Shown piece by piece: positions 1-12,362 of a stretch of DNA of 64,000 bases. The stretch lies in assembly GCA_037074705.1 (NCBI GenBank), contig CM073592.1:51258129-51322128 (forward strand). The letters run 5' to 3'. A program made the translations under genes and the position numbers. Position 1 is the stretch's first letter; each line of letters starts with the position of its first letter. The notes beneath the pieces were generated by a model. That model searched no databases. It worked only from the letters and a program-made list of their open reading frames with translations, and was not told where the DNA came from. Source of the DNA: Zhengitettix transpicula. Taxonomy: Eukaryota; Arthropoda; Insecta; Orthoptera; Tetrigidae.

Positions 1-31
1 CTCATGTAGCCTGTTGCCCTAAAAAAAAACA
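1..31 (+). mobile_element. Family A retroposon, 3' tail of a copy running off the left edge
   Basis: The first bases (ctcatgtagcctgttgccc, then an A-run) match the 3' end of the other family A copies, for example 531-567. They are followed by the same target-site sequence (33-42) that flanks the next two copies. This is therefore the last bases of a third, upstream member of a tandem run. Confidence 0.8.
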
Positions 32-42
32 ACTTAAAAGCC

Positions 43-567
43 TGTTACTGGAAGCCTGAAAGAGGATTCTCTCGCAGGCAGAACCTTTGGGTATGCCTTT
101 TCCTCTCCGGTTTTGAACTAAGGTTCCCACAAGCCGAGGCACCTCGGCCTGGTTTGAGAGGTGTATGTTCCGGGGTCGCAGACCTTGGGCATACGGTAAG
201 AGTTGTTCGCTATTCCCATTGGAATAGTCGGCCAGCTGCCTCCTAAACTGGTCTGGTCGAGGCACGGAGAAGAGAATGATGCGTCCCCACAGCAAACTCC
301 TCTCCCGCTATCGGAAGGGCGTGGGACAAGTACCCAATGCCCAACCTACCTGATGCAGGTTTTTCTAGGGTTTTCCCTGCATTTCTTTAGGCGAATGCCG
401 GGTAGGATCCTTAAAATATAGCCCGGGGGCCCTAGTTAACCCTTGGCTACCTTCCTCTACCCTTCCGCATCCCCCCTTTCAAATCCCTTCCTATGCTATT
501 AAAGGGGAGTTGCCCAAAGTGGATTACCCTCATGTAGCCTGTTGCCCCCAAAAAAAACAAAAAAAAA
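43..567 (+). mobile_element. Family A retroposon copy (tandem member)
   Basis: A GC-richer ~525 bp unit. In element orientation it has a head with a CTCGCAGG motif, a middle part around gtcggccagctgcctcctaa, a cccgggggccctag block, a ctttcaaatccctt block, and a 3' end catgtagcctgttgcccc followed by A-rich sequence. The 10-bp sequence cttaaaagcc lies immediately before (33-42) and after it (568-577), as expected of target-site duplications. The head is shorter than in the neighbour at 578. Family identity in databases is unknown; retroposon is inferred from the shared 3' end, A-tail and duplications. Confidence 0.8.
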
Positions 568-577
568 CTTAAAAGCC

Positions 578-1109
578 TAAGGCCTGCGACGGCTATTCTC
601 TCGCAGGCAATACCTGCGAGGGATGTCCTCCCGCAGGCAGAACCTTTTAGGAGAGATACGAAGGGGCTACCTTTGGGTATGCCTTTTCCTCTCCATTTTT
701 GAACTAAGGTTCCCACAAGCTGAGGCACCTCGGCCTGTTTTGAGAGGTGTATGTTCCGGGGTCGCAGACCTTGGGCATACGATAAGAGTTGTTCGCTATT
801 CCCATAGGAATAGTCGGCCAGCTGCCTCCTAAACTGGTCGAGGCACGGAGAAGGGAATGCTGCGTCCCTACAGCAAACTCCTCTCCCGCTATCGGAAGGG
901 CGTGGGACAAGTACCCAATGCTCGACCTACCTAGCATTTTCCCTGCATTTCTTTAGGCGAATGCCGGGTAGGATCCTTAAAAAATAGCCCGGGGGCCCTA
1001 GTTGCCCTTGGCTACCTTCCTCCACCCTTCCGCGTCCCCCCTTTCAAATCCCTTTCCTATGTTATAAGAGGGGAGTTGCCACTATGTGGAGTACCCTATA
1101 CATAGCCTG

Positions 1110-1153
<44 letters not shown>

Positions 1154-1154
1154 C
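578..1154 (+). mobile_element. Family A retroposon copy with microsatellite tail
   Basis: The longest unit of the left array. Its head carries two imperfect ~25 bp palindromes that begin CCTGCGA and end CGCAGG (583-607 and 613-637). A short open frame at 623-832 ends ...NSRPAAS and recurs in other copies, but it is too short and too often broken to call a gene. The 3' end is the second subtype (catagcctgtctacac) and runs into an (AC)n tract at 1113-1149. The cttaaaagcc target sequence flanks it at 568-577 and 1155-1164. Confidence 0.8.
1113..1149. repeat. (AC)n microsatellite in the family A tail
   Basis: About 18 uninterrupted AC repeats directly continue the element's terminal ctacac. Other copies end ctacacc plus A-run here, so the tract probably grew from the tail. 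Confidence 0.9.
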
Positions 1155-1164
1155 CTTAAAAGCC

Positions 1165-4065
1165 AAAAGCCATTGTTAAATTTGTAATTTTATAATCTTT
1201 TCACGTTAATAAGTCAGCCGATTGTTTTGGCGCATGTATAAGAAGCTACGAGCAATTGAATTGGTTTGACGTCTGAGGAACAGCTGACGGCGAACTTTTA
1301 CATTGAACTTTCTCCTTTATATTTCATCACAAATTAACTTTGACCATAACTGTAAATTATTTAATTGTATTTTTATTACAATGCATAAAGCATGTTAATT
1401 CCATCAGTTATCGTATGTAAAGTACATATTTATCACCGCAGTTTCCTTTGCGAAAAGTTCATAACTGTTCATAAAGTGTGTCGAACATAAATAACTGAGT
1501 TTAAAACAATTTAAAATTCTTATAGTTGACATAAAACTTGCATTAATTAGCAATTATTTATTTTTTACATTGTTTCGTCCGCTGCACTTTAATTAATTTG
1601 AAATTAATTTTAACATATGAAGTATATATTTACATCATGCAGAGGTCAGATTCGTACATGTTTTATGGTCTGTAAATGCACTTGTGTTCAATTATTGAAG
1701 CAATAAAATTTTTAAGACGATCGGTTCTCCCTCTCTCTCTCTCGAAGGAAGTTTGAATTGAAGTAAAGTGGTCCTTTTGTCCTCTTCAACATTGATTTTG
1801 GTTGAAACTTTGTCTAGATGTCCAAGTTGCAATTCTATGATGTCGAAAATTGAGATAAAACTCTGTAACAACAAAATTTTATTTTAGTCACGATTGTATA
1901 TAAAATGTATTATACCATTCATCAATAATCCAATAAGAGAGATATAAATAGAGAATATTCGTGAATTTGTTAAGTTAGAATTATTTGGATTTATTTCCAG
2001 AAATATTTAAATTGAGGGTTTTTGGCGTAAACAAGCTATTTTTGTTTTCAAATGTCCACTAAGATATTGGATCATCCAGGTCGACCTTTTGCGGACCGTT
2101 TGTGGACGTTGCTATTGATCTTGTATCGACAACTCCCCACATCAGCGGTTGCTTATTTCTTGTGATTTACTGGTTTTCTGGCAGAAGTTCTTATTGGTGA
2201 GAGGGTGCAGCGACCCTGTTTTACAACCCCAACCCGCCTTCTACAGAATGGTCAGATTTATGGCGACTGGCTTTACGCTGCAGGAATAGTACCACGTTAG
2301 AGGGAGTTATGGAAGACTCCCCGATCACGTACAAACTAAGAGCTTTGCTATAAGATTCTAGAGATTCTCTGAAGGTGACGAGCGATATATCTTCTCGTAT
2401 CAAATTTGAAGTGACTCACCTGTTAATACAATTTGAGCTTTGGTTTTCTGTTTGATTTGACTCGACAAAATGCAAATATAAACACAAAGCTATGACACAA
2501 ATAATAAAGTATTATAATATTCATCAAACTTTAAATTAGAACCAGAATATGGTTAGTTAACTATAGTATATATTTGCTATTATACTTTTCTACCACAATC
2601 GAAGAAAAAATAATATTAAATCTGAAGTTACGTATATGGTTTTCAGGGTTGAAAAAGTATTCAGATCTACAACGGTTACTTCCTCTTCTGTTTGAAAGAA
2701 AATATTCTCCTGAAATTGGAGTGCAACTGGAAAGTTTTAAAAAAAGGATTTAAAACCAATAAAATTATTTTTATAATATGTCATAGTCATTAAAACTGTT
2801 AGCTATTTATTTAACACAGTAAGAAAATTTAATATAAATAATCAATAATAAATACAAAATTCATTAACAAATTAAAGTTTTGATGTATAAAAACATCTTC
2901 GGTTATTAATATCTGGGACAATGGTTTCTTTAGAAACGAAGAAAACAGACGTTCGCTTTGTACTTCCGAGAATGCATGAGCCTAGTTCGATAAAACTATA
3001 CCCGGAAGTACCTCATTTAGATCTGACAATAACGGAACTACCCCATCAATAACCCAAAGCCTTGTTTTCAAATTGATTCAATTAACACTGTAGGATAAAT
3101 ATAGAAACAACAAACTTTCAAGTAATTATTCCATGTAACTCACGTTAATCATATTTGGAAATGTGACGAGATTATTTGTGCGACGTCTACGGTTGTCAGC
3201 GTCACGGATGATTTGAAATGTTTCTTCTTAGCATGCGTCTCCCTCGTTTTCTGACACATGAATGGCAACGAAATTTTCTACCGTTTAATCCTGACTTTTC
3301 ATATAATTTTTTTTCCCAAAATTGTTCACCGCCAGTTAAGTTTTGATTACTACTATCTAGGGAATCACAAGCGTTTCTTTTCGACTGTCTGATCTTCTCA
3401 GAATTCATCAGAACCTTTTAGCTTCGTTTCCTCCTTGCCTGAATGAACCGAATTCTCACTGTAACAGATTCCTTTTGCAGGAGTTTCATTAGGCCGAACT
3501 TTAAATGCTAATCGATGTAGAGCTGTCCCCTTATCTCATAGACCGTATGCCTGTAAAAGCCAAGAACAGAAGAACAAAGGAACAATCTATAAAGTAAGCA
3601 ATTGTCCACTAAATGATGACAAATGACCGCAGCGGTCTTAGAAAAATATTCCGTGGCTTAAAGGAGAAGCGTCACTCTGGAGCTTAACAGGTGAACACGC
3701 ACAAACTTGTTTCACTATTCGCTTATCGCCTTCAAAATGGTGTCAGATTTAATTGGATGTATTATAAACAATTTCACGAACGTGAAATAGGTAAATACCG
3801 GTCCTAATATTTTTGTATGTCTGAGTGAATATTATGTACGTATTTTCAAAGATTTAACGAATGTATTATGCCTAGCGCTTTCATTGTAATTTTTTAAAAG
3901 TAATCTAGAAGCTCTCTAGAGCTCCCTTCAACCCACATCAGCTGCGTAATGTCTAGTTTAGATTTGTAATATTGTTACTAGTAGAACTTGCGTTATTATA
4001 TATTAATTACCATGTAGATAAAGAAGTAGCCATTTAACCAAAAAGTTAAGAGATAAAGTAAATAG
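1165..4065. other. AT-rich non-coding stretch, nothing recognised
   Basis: No open frame above about 70 codons and no recognised repeat. A 9-bp perfect inverted repeat (2960-2968 / 3003-3011) and a short CT run at 1730-1743 are the only structures noted. Confidence 0.6.
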
Positions 4066-4183
4066 CACACAACGTTTCTGAAATTCTTGTCGATTTCGTC
4101 AGGTTACTCAAAATCGTAAGATTTTACGACCTTACTATTTGGTCACCTGAAGAAAGCAACAAGAATTTTGAGAAAAGTTGTGT
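4066..4183. repeat. Imperfect inverted repeat (~40 bp arms)
   Basis: Arms 4066-4104 and 4145-4183 pair with five mismatches and one indel by eye (about 85%), around a ~40-base spacer. Each arm runs from cacacaac to caggt on its own strand. It could be a small foldback element or a chance inverted duplication; no target duplication was identified. Confidence 0.7.
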
Positions 4184-5399
4184 GATATTATCATTTAATT
4201 TTGTTTGTTAATTAATTACATCTTTATATAATTAGTCTTCATATAATACAGACGTTTTTAATATTTTCATCAATTTATTTTAATTTTGAAACGACTCAGA
4301 GCCTGTTCTCACTCATAACATTTACATTTCACGATAAAAAAAACAATAAATATTACACGGCAATTTCCCTTCTAAAAAGGTAATTAACAAGCGGTAATAA
4401 ATGCAAAGTAGTACTTCATTTTGATTGCTGTGCATAGGTAATTTTCTCAAGAGGGCAAGAAGTCACTCAATTTCCAGACCGTTACTTTTATTAACTGCCT
4501 TTTTTAGTCTACTTATAGCGTTTGTAGGATTTAAACTCAAGTATCAAAATTTATAGCTTGCAAATTGAACTAAATCACAATGATAAAATTCAGCGTTCTA
4601 AAAGAATTGAATATTATTTTTTGAAATGCTGAAATGAGTAAGACAGACGAGCGATGAACACTCAGTCTGGTTGGGCTGAGGTCTAGCGCTATTTCCTTTT
4701 ACCATTTGAAGTCTGTCGCATGCCTTCCCTTCGCTATCAGAGACAGTGGAAACGTCGACACTCGATAAATAGCAGATAAGGTGGGCCTCCTTCCACAGGA
4801 CTTTAAAAGGGTTTTGCACGCAGGAGCTCAGGAAATTAAGAAGGTATTATTTTAGAACTGGCCTTCACCGTTATCTTTGCAAAGGTGAGCTATTACACTA
4901 CAGATAGCTAAAAGCAATATGTTATGCAGTTTAGTCACTACTGTCTAAATGATAAGGGTGTAAAACTGCTAGCAGGATTGCCGTGAATATTCAAGGAGAA
5001 TACATTAGTTTCGAAGAGGCCGGGGAAAACGAAACAGAGTATGTTTACTTTTGTATTCACAGTTGACTTTATTTACAAACCACATATATTTTCAGAGTTA
5101 CTCGACAGACAACGAAGCGCGAAAAAGTCATTGCGTAACGCAGGAATATAAAGTGCCGCTAGATATCACTGCGATCTCACCCGAACTCCTGCAAGACCAC
5201 CCGATTGAAAATCGGTTGTGTAATAAATATTATGCTTGATAAATATCAATTTCTATACATATAATCAGAATACGGTAAACGTATGGACGTAATATTCTCC
5301 AATCCTATGTGACAAACATATTTCGTGAATACTAGGAAATTCCTGCAGCAGCCGTAATGAATTTAATTGTATTAAAGAACCCATTGACAATTAAATACA

Positions 5400-5404
<5 letters not shown>
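4184..5404. other. AT-rich non-coding; weak exon-like patch at 5090-5239
   Basis: Mostly featureless. At 5089-5097 a pyrimidine-rich ...ttttcag precedes an open frame of about 47 codons, ending at 5239, that is GC-richer than its surroundings. It resembles a 3' splice site plus a terminal exon, but the peptide matches nothing I recognise and no partner exon was found. I would not call a gene. Confidence 0.3.

Positions 5405-5447
<43 letters not shown>
5405..5447. repeat. (TA)n microsatellite
   Basis: About 21 perfect TA units. Confidence 0.95.
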
Positions 5448-5450
<3 letters not shown>

Positions 5451-5769
5451 ATTCTATTCTATGAGAAATATAATTCTTCATATTTTTCAGGCCGTGTAAT
5501 CATGGCTATAAAATGTAGTGTGTAGTTCATGCAATTGTTTTCGACCCGCCCTGAATTGAGTATGTACTTTTTTTTAGATAATCGGATTTTTAATTGTGAT
5601 AATTAGACGACATTATGAATGTGCTTTGTATTAAAAAATTAAATTTATTTAGCTATAAAATTTAAAGTATTTAACTTGATTATTTTTTGGACTTCAATGA
5701 AGAAAGGATACTATGTGCAAATTCATCATAGGTATATTGAATTAATTCAAGAACATAAGAAGTGCATTA

Positions 5770-6030
5770 AATATAGCTCAGGTGGTAAGTCTATGAAAGT
5801 GTATTAACGGATAAGGATAGAAAAAGCTCGACAGGGCAAGGAATCGAACTCAGGTACTGAACGTGAATAAGTAAATTGTAGGTGAGCCTTTTTTCAGGTA
5901 TGTATAACGGATTGATGAAGCACGCAGAGGACCAGAGATAGTTGAGGATTACTACTTGGTCTGAGCAAACGCTTCCTGGGTTCAACACCCGGTCCTGAGA
6001 TTGATTGAAAGTTTTCTGTCCTTGTATCAT
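5770..6030 (+). repeat. Possible tRNA-derived SINE fragment
   Basis: Two tRNA-like promoter patches are visible. One is tagctcaggtggtaag at 5773-5788, close to a pol III box A. The other is a later pair, tagttgagga near 5939 and ggttcaacacc at 5979-5989, spaced 40 bases like box A and box B, with two mismatches to the box B consensus. A reverse-strand gagttcgattcc-like segment lies at 5841-5852. The arrangement is scrambled, so this may be two overlapping SINE fragments. No cloverleaf is evident and it is not a functional tRNA gene. Confidence 0.35.
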
Positions 6031-9000
6031 AATTTCAGCGTAGTCCCATATAAAGTAGGATAAATTTAATATTAGACGGGTTTATGAGGACCTTACTTGG
6101 AGGTTTAAGTCGTAACCTGGAGATTGGCTCTTATTGGTGCAAAACCACTTTTGACTGCCGCTGTTTTCTTATCGCTACGAGACCATTCGTCATCTGATTT
6201 TCCACCTTACTTCAGTGGTCGTTAGTTTGTGGGTGAATTCTTAGAAACGAGTGCCACAAAAGGACACGCACACATAATCGAATCAGGAGTAATAAAAGCC
6301 TGGAAGCAGGTCAGGCTTACACCACAGACTTCGTAGGTTTTAGAGTCGCCGGCAAGGGTCTTTTATAGGCCTTTGTGTTATTTACGGAGCCATTAAAAAT
6401 TTTTTGAGCATATTCTTGGCAGCCTGTCGTCACAAATTTTCCACTTCATGCCAAAAAGTGAACAAAATAATTACAAATTAGAAATGTATTGGACATATTT
6501 GCTTAGTAACGGTGCCTAGATTCTCACCAACTTCTAGAAACATAACAAAATAAATCTTTAATCTGTACAATTCATTAAATTTATAATACGAACGCATTTT
6601 ACATAATAATTTAATACAGTGTGATTGTTGGTTTAAGACGTGACAAGTATAGTTGCCAGTTGAGTCGCAGTTGTTAATAATGATGGAGCGAGAAAGATCT
6701 ATTAACCTCTCCGAAGGCAAAATACTTTCACTTTTACGCAACGACAGAAAAAAATTGTGAAACCACAAGTGATACTTGTTTCTACTGCCTTTCATCGATA
6801 ACTTAAACTCGTAAGCAACGACACGACAGAGGCCCAGCACCTGTCCAGTAACTGCACTCCACATCACCTTCACGTCATGGGTACTTTCAGTCTTCCGGGT
6901 AGAGGATTACGTCATATTATTTTCGGTATTGTCACATACTGTATAGTTAACCTTAGACAATATGGGCTTACTGAAATATTAATTATAAAATTCCCGATCT
7001 TTACTTATAAATAAATAAATAAATAAAATAAATATTTTCTGATTTAATACTTCTTTCTCGTCAGGAGTGATAACTGTAGTAGTGCAATTATAATTTTCTA
7101 ACTAATAAGTAATTCAGAATAATTTACTGTTTATGGATTATTTAAATACTGTAATTCAAAATGTGTGATTAAAAGTTACGTTTTGACAGCTATTAACAAG
7201 TTCTTTGTCAAATAAATTTTAATAATCTATAATTAATTTCACACTCTTAATCGTGACAATTTATTGTGATCCAACGGCAAGCATAAATTTAGTCTCTGGG
7301 TTTTGTACCGTATGTGAATGGGGTTTAAATTTACTATTCACATTCTATGCAGTTTTTTAAAAAAAGATGTAATGCTTTGTTCTCTGCAATGGAAACAAGG
7401 ACGATATTTCATTGCTTTTGTTACTCTACGTCGCACTGATCCATATGTTTTGCTTTGCGACAGAACATAAGCACGCCATCTTAAGCAGTTGAATAAAGTT
7501 TCATAATTTCAAAATATTTTATAGTTACAGATATAGTTTTAGCTAATAGCTAATATTTATCGTCCTAAGAGGTTGGGAATCAATTTAGATTCTTTATTAA
7601 TATATTCGATTCAAATGTCAACAAAACTCATTCTTAATCATTATCTCCAACATCACCATGAAGTACTTTAAACTGCACTGCGGTGGTCTACTAATTTTAG
7701 AAATTGGTGAACTGTAGTATTTTGAATCTTCTTTTCATAATCTTTTTCATACTTCTTCTCATTCAAACAAACTTTCGTTTGCCTTTCTTTTCTCTTTGCT
7801 CTTGAGTCGTATATAAAATTTGAATGTACGAAAGAATAAAATCAGGCTCATAAAAAATTGTGTATAAATCCTCATTCATATCCAGGATTATTTTCCAATT
7901 ATTTTCTTTCCAAGATGTTATTCTTTCAATGGCTAGGTTACCTTGTAAACTTTACATTAATTCTTAGTTATTCTATCTATTACTTTGCGTGGTTCACTCC
8001 AGTTAGCTGAGTGAAATTTAATGGTGGCAACAGAACGCACGAAAGCTGTATTTTATCTCAAGTATGTTCCTGTAGGATTATTGTGGAAGTTTCTGACCTC
8101 GAATCCGTAAAGCTAAAATTGATTTAGACTCTCGTTCATAACGGTATAAATTAGGAAGAGGCTCCTTCAGCATTGATACGAATCGAACAGCGACTTCTTT
8201 ATCTGTAAAATGGATTAGTCAGAAGAACACTTAATAATCAGTGAGGGCTGGTGTGTATGTGCTCATGTGATTCAGCAAGTAAATTAATTTAGCAAAGATT
8301 AATTATTCCGAATTTTAAGAACCTTCATAATAATTATGTTATAAGACTGCAAATTTTGCTTCGTAATCGCTCCCGCTAATGCAGCCAGTTGGCCATGTGA
8401 GTGCTAAAAACTTCTGAGAAAAGGACTTTTTACTGTAATAACAAAAGCGTACGCACAGCATACCATTTCATTAAGAACCTCCAGCAACAACCGTAAAACT
8501 ATACGAAATGCCACATTTTTGTGCTACAATTCGGGCAGCACTTGGTCTTCAAACAGAGCCGTGAAAAAATATCGGCCACATAACGCGGCATATGTAACGA
8601 AATCAAATAAATGAACCCTATTCAGTAATTATAAATCTTATTTTTAAGTAGTTTATATTTTAAAAATAAAAATAATAATTTGTAGAGTTTGAGTATATTT
8701 TAAAAAAACCACAATAAAAGGTTACTTTAAAGATAAAGATGCATCATATTGTTATAAATGCATTTCGCATGTAAAAGAAATTAAATCTAAATATTTTTAT
8801 TAAGATTAATTAATGCCTATTCGGTTATAATTATTTATATCATTTAATTTAATTTATAGGTTTAACAAGGACTTAGAACGATATTTAATTTCTTTGAATC
8901 ATAATATATATAAGGAGTTTTCACAATGTATAAATATCTTCAAATAGAAAGTAAAAGATCATGTATGTATCACTGCCCTCATGTTTGCTTGTCCCAAACA

Positions 9001-11010
9001 TTAATTTTATTTAAAATATATATTAAGGAAAAATATTTTAGTATTAGAAATGCATGTCTATATTGTGATAAATTATTTCGTTTTTTAAAATTAGACACTA
9101 TTGCAAATTGTGTAGACGGAATTATATATGTAGGATATTACGCGTTGGTTCAGAATAATGGTTTGGTAACACTATCACTAATGTAGTATTATTATTTTAC
9201 ATAGTTATCGTCGTAAACGTGCTGCTTGGGGCGATGTAGCACAGAACTCACGAGTCGTCACCGTTGATAATAACAGAACAGTTTAATTAAACAAATTATT
9301 TGTACGTTTACGGTCCGCAACAGTGAGAAACGATTGCAACGGATTCCAACTGATACCCGAGAGTGTTATTATGAAAAGATGAATGAACGGCTTCTATAGA
9401 GGAATTAAAATATTCAGCGTAAGCTTATTTTAGCATCGTGAGGAAATTTGTAAGGGACGAGGCTATTATAAGAAACTGCTGCTGAGTAGGTGAAGAGTTT
9501 AAATCATAAAGCAGTCTCCATTATAGTGCATTTCCGCCAGGCTTCTCCTTAAACGGGTCGATTATTTAAGAGGCGAATCGGCTCGAGTGCAAGCCTGTGA
9601 TTTATGATTCTCATTACCGGTTAAATGACCGTCCTGCAGAAAAACTTTGTTCCTACACAGCGAAAGCTGAGCGCCGGCCTGTAATTTTCCTCACAAAGTT
9701 GACACCTAAGCCCCTCTTTAAAGAAGCGGAGCAAGAGACTTACTTTGAAGACGGTGTAGATGTAATCAAAATAAAAGCTTATGGCACGTAATTAACTCTT
9801 TGCGAGACCGTATTGATTATATATTCAGTAGACTGCTTGCTGTGCGGTGAAATAAACGGTAGTGATATCGTCGCGTGTCTGAGAGGATTGCCGTGGATCC
9901 GAAAGAAAATTGGTGAAAGAGTTAAAAACCAGATGAAACTCTTCACTTTAATCTCAAAGCTCAGGTTACAATTGAGTCGAACAAATTTAAAGGCACTTCG
10001 ATACAACACTGCGTAAATCGTTCAGTGGGGAAATTCGCTGTGGTCTATTTGATGATATCAGAATATTAAAAGTATCAGTTACAGTTTTACAGAAATAGAT
10101 TAAGATTGACATGGTAAGTTTCATATCGTGAACTTTTTCGTAAATGTAGGCCCTTGGAGTGAAAGGCCAAATAAAATTTTGAGATATAGATATAGAGTTA
10201 ATTGGAAAGCGGCGAAGAAGACAGTTATAGCAATGAGTGAGATAGGATAGCAAACAAGATATGCAGGGAGATAAAATTTAGTAAAACTGCGTTTAAATTT
10301 CAAAGTAAGTGAGAGAAGAAGCAAAGCCGCAACATCGTAATTAATCAGGAGAAAATAGTAATAATTTATAGTATTGTATAGTAGAAAAATTGCCAGATAA
10401 ATTTACAAATCATAATTATAAAAATATTGCTGTAGCACTGAAAATCCCATCTCTTGAATCTGAACGTTGCTCTAAATATTTAAAATTGCTTTCTGCAACC
10501 TTATTTTTCTTCTGGACATCTATTTCACGACACGCGATTTGTTTCTTTGTGTCTTTGTGCAGTGTTCTTTTAGTATCTGTCGTATGTCGATAATTACATA
10601 GCATTGCTTACCACTAAATTAATCCGCATACAAAAAATATTCAAATAATATTATTTAAGATGTTACAGAAGAATAATTCTAATAACGCTGATGGGATTCT
10701 GAAAATGTTAATTTTATAATTCACCCGCAAAACTTCTTAGTATTGAAAATCTTTTTGACAAATGTTAAAATTTTCCGAAATTTAATTAAATCCATTCCCC
10801 ATGAAGTTGCCGATACGTAAAATGTAATTTCCGAACAAAAATGAGACGAGAAAAATGTAATATATATTTGTGCGTTGGTAAAAATAAAACATGTTTGATC
10901 AATAAATTATCAAATTATCTCTGGTTGCCATTGACTATGTTAACGCCTGACCCGTACAAAAGTGTGGGTACCCCGCACCCCCTTCCCCACTGGACCTCCC
11001 CTTGCGTAAA
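6031..11010. other. AT-rich non-coding stretch, nothing recognised
   Basis: Five kilobases with only short, chance-like open frames. The longest is 131 codons on the minus strand at 6478-6873, of lysine/leucine/serine-rich random composition. An (AAAT)n-like run lies near 7010-7030. There is no repeat shared with the rest of the window and no gene signature. Confidence 0.6.
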
Positions 11011-11052
11011 TTTCTGTACCAGTACAGTCTGCTAGACATACTGGTACAGAAA
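11011..11052. repeat. Perfect 14-bp inverted repeat (hairpin)
   Basis: Arm 11011-11024 (tttctgtaccagta) is exactly complementary to 11039-11052 with a 14-base loop. It follows a locally C-rich segment (10960-11000). There is no T-run to suggest a terminator and the function is unknown. Confidence 0.8.
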
Positions 11053-11369
11053 ATGTGGTTTAAAATTATTTTTTCACTCAGATTTGGTTTAATGTTGATT
11101 AAAGACAAGGTTTTTATGAAAAATTATGCAAAAATATTGAAATATGTATTATAAATGTATTTTTGTCTTAATATGTAAAATTTCGTCTCAGAATTTTATT
11201 TCAAATAAAATGGGTAAATCATAGTAACAATTAAATATTTGTGTTGTAGTTGAATATTGGAACAAATTGAAGAGATTTCGTGAATAAATTGTTTCAGGGG
11301 TTTAACGCGGGAAGAAAATTTCTAAATCTATCAGTCTGTCTTCTAACTGCATTGGATTTTTTTTTTGGG

Positions 11370-11517
11370 TGTAGACAGGCTATGTATAGGGTAATCCACA
11401 TAGTGGCAACTCCCCTCTTATAGCATAGGAAAGGGATTTGAAAGGGGGGATGCGAAAGGGCGGAGAAAGGTAGCCAAGGGTAACTAGGGTCCCCGGGCTA
11501 TGGTTTAAGGATCCTCA
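11370..11517 (-). mobile_element. Family A retroposon, 5'-truncated
   Basis: Only the 3'-terminal ~150 bp is present, on the minus strand. A T-run (the tail seen from this strand) and gggtgtagacaggctatg are followed by the ctttcaaatcc and cccggg blocks, and similarity stops at the ggatcct motif near 11517. Retention of the 3' end and loss of the 5' part is typical of incomplete target-primed reverse transcription. Confidence 0.8.
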
Positions 11518-12362
11518 GCTCAGTGATAAGCATTGAAGGTGTTATCACTTTACTAGAGTAAATGATTTTTTAAATGTTTGCCGATCAGTTTTGGACTTTT
11601 TATAAGAATTATATTACTAGGTAAATACACTAAAAAATCTATATTACGTACACTTTTCCTTTAATAAATTATAAAACGTTGTTTTAAAATTAAATTAATT
11701 ACATAAATAAATAGCCAAATTTAAGACAACATAAGTGCTGAATTAAATAAAATATTTGTTGTACTTAGCCCTTAATTATGTCTGTTATTTGCGTTTTATG
11801 TAAGGTATGTAATTTATAACTTATTTTTGTCGATTTATTTATTTAATCAGATTATTTTTATTTATCTTGAAACTATTAAATATCTTGCAAAATATTCATC
11901 GTACTGGAAAAAAAATGTTCGAGAATGAAAACTTAATTTTTTCTAATATCTGTCTGTGCTAAAATTAGGTGACAAGGACCCCACGTTATGTGGCGAAACT
12001 TTGAAATTTTAAACGGGGATTTCAAGGTTTTTCATCAGTTCCTGATAATACGTATCTTTTATTTGATAATTTTTTCTCTTCGCAGCTGATGGCGCTATAA
12101 TCTACGAAATTCAATATTTTTCGGATTTCATAACGTAGTTTTTGGATTCTGGTGTAGCCTACATTAAATTTAAAAAAACACCCCATTTGTAATTGTTTTA
12201 TTTTATTAAGTTTTTATGAGAATTATTTCCTATGTATATGATATTTAAGACATAAGTCAGTCATTTTAATATTTTAGTTTTGGTTAGAATTTAAAATACG
12301 CAGGTTATTAAAAATATATTATCTATAGATTAAAAGGATGTATATTTGTATGTATTGATGTA
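11518..12362. other. AT-rich non-coding stretch, nothing recognised
   Basis: No open frame or repeat identified. The mariner target dinucleotide TA is at 12361-12362. Confidence 0.6.

Noticed and set aside
6478..6873. 131-codon minus-strand open frame
   Set aside because: No recognisable motif, no splice or promoter context, composition typical of AT-rich chance frames.
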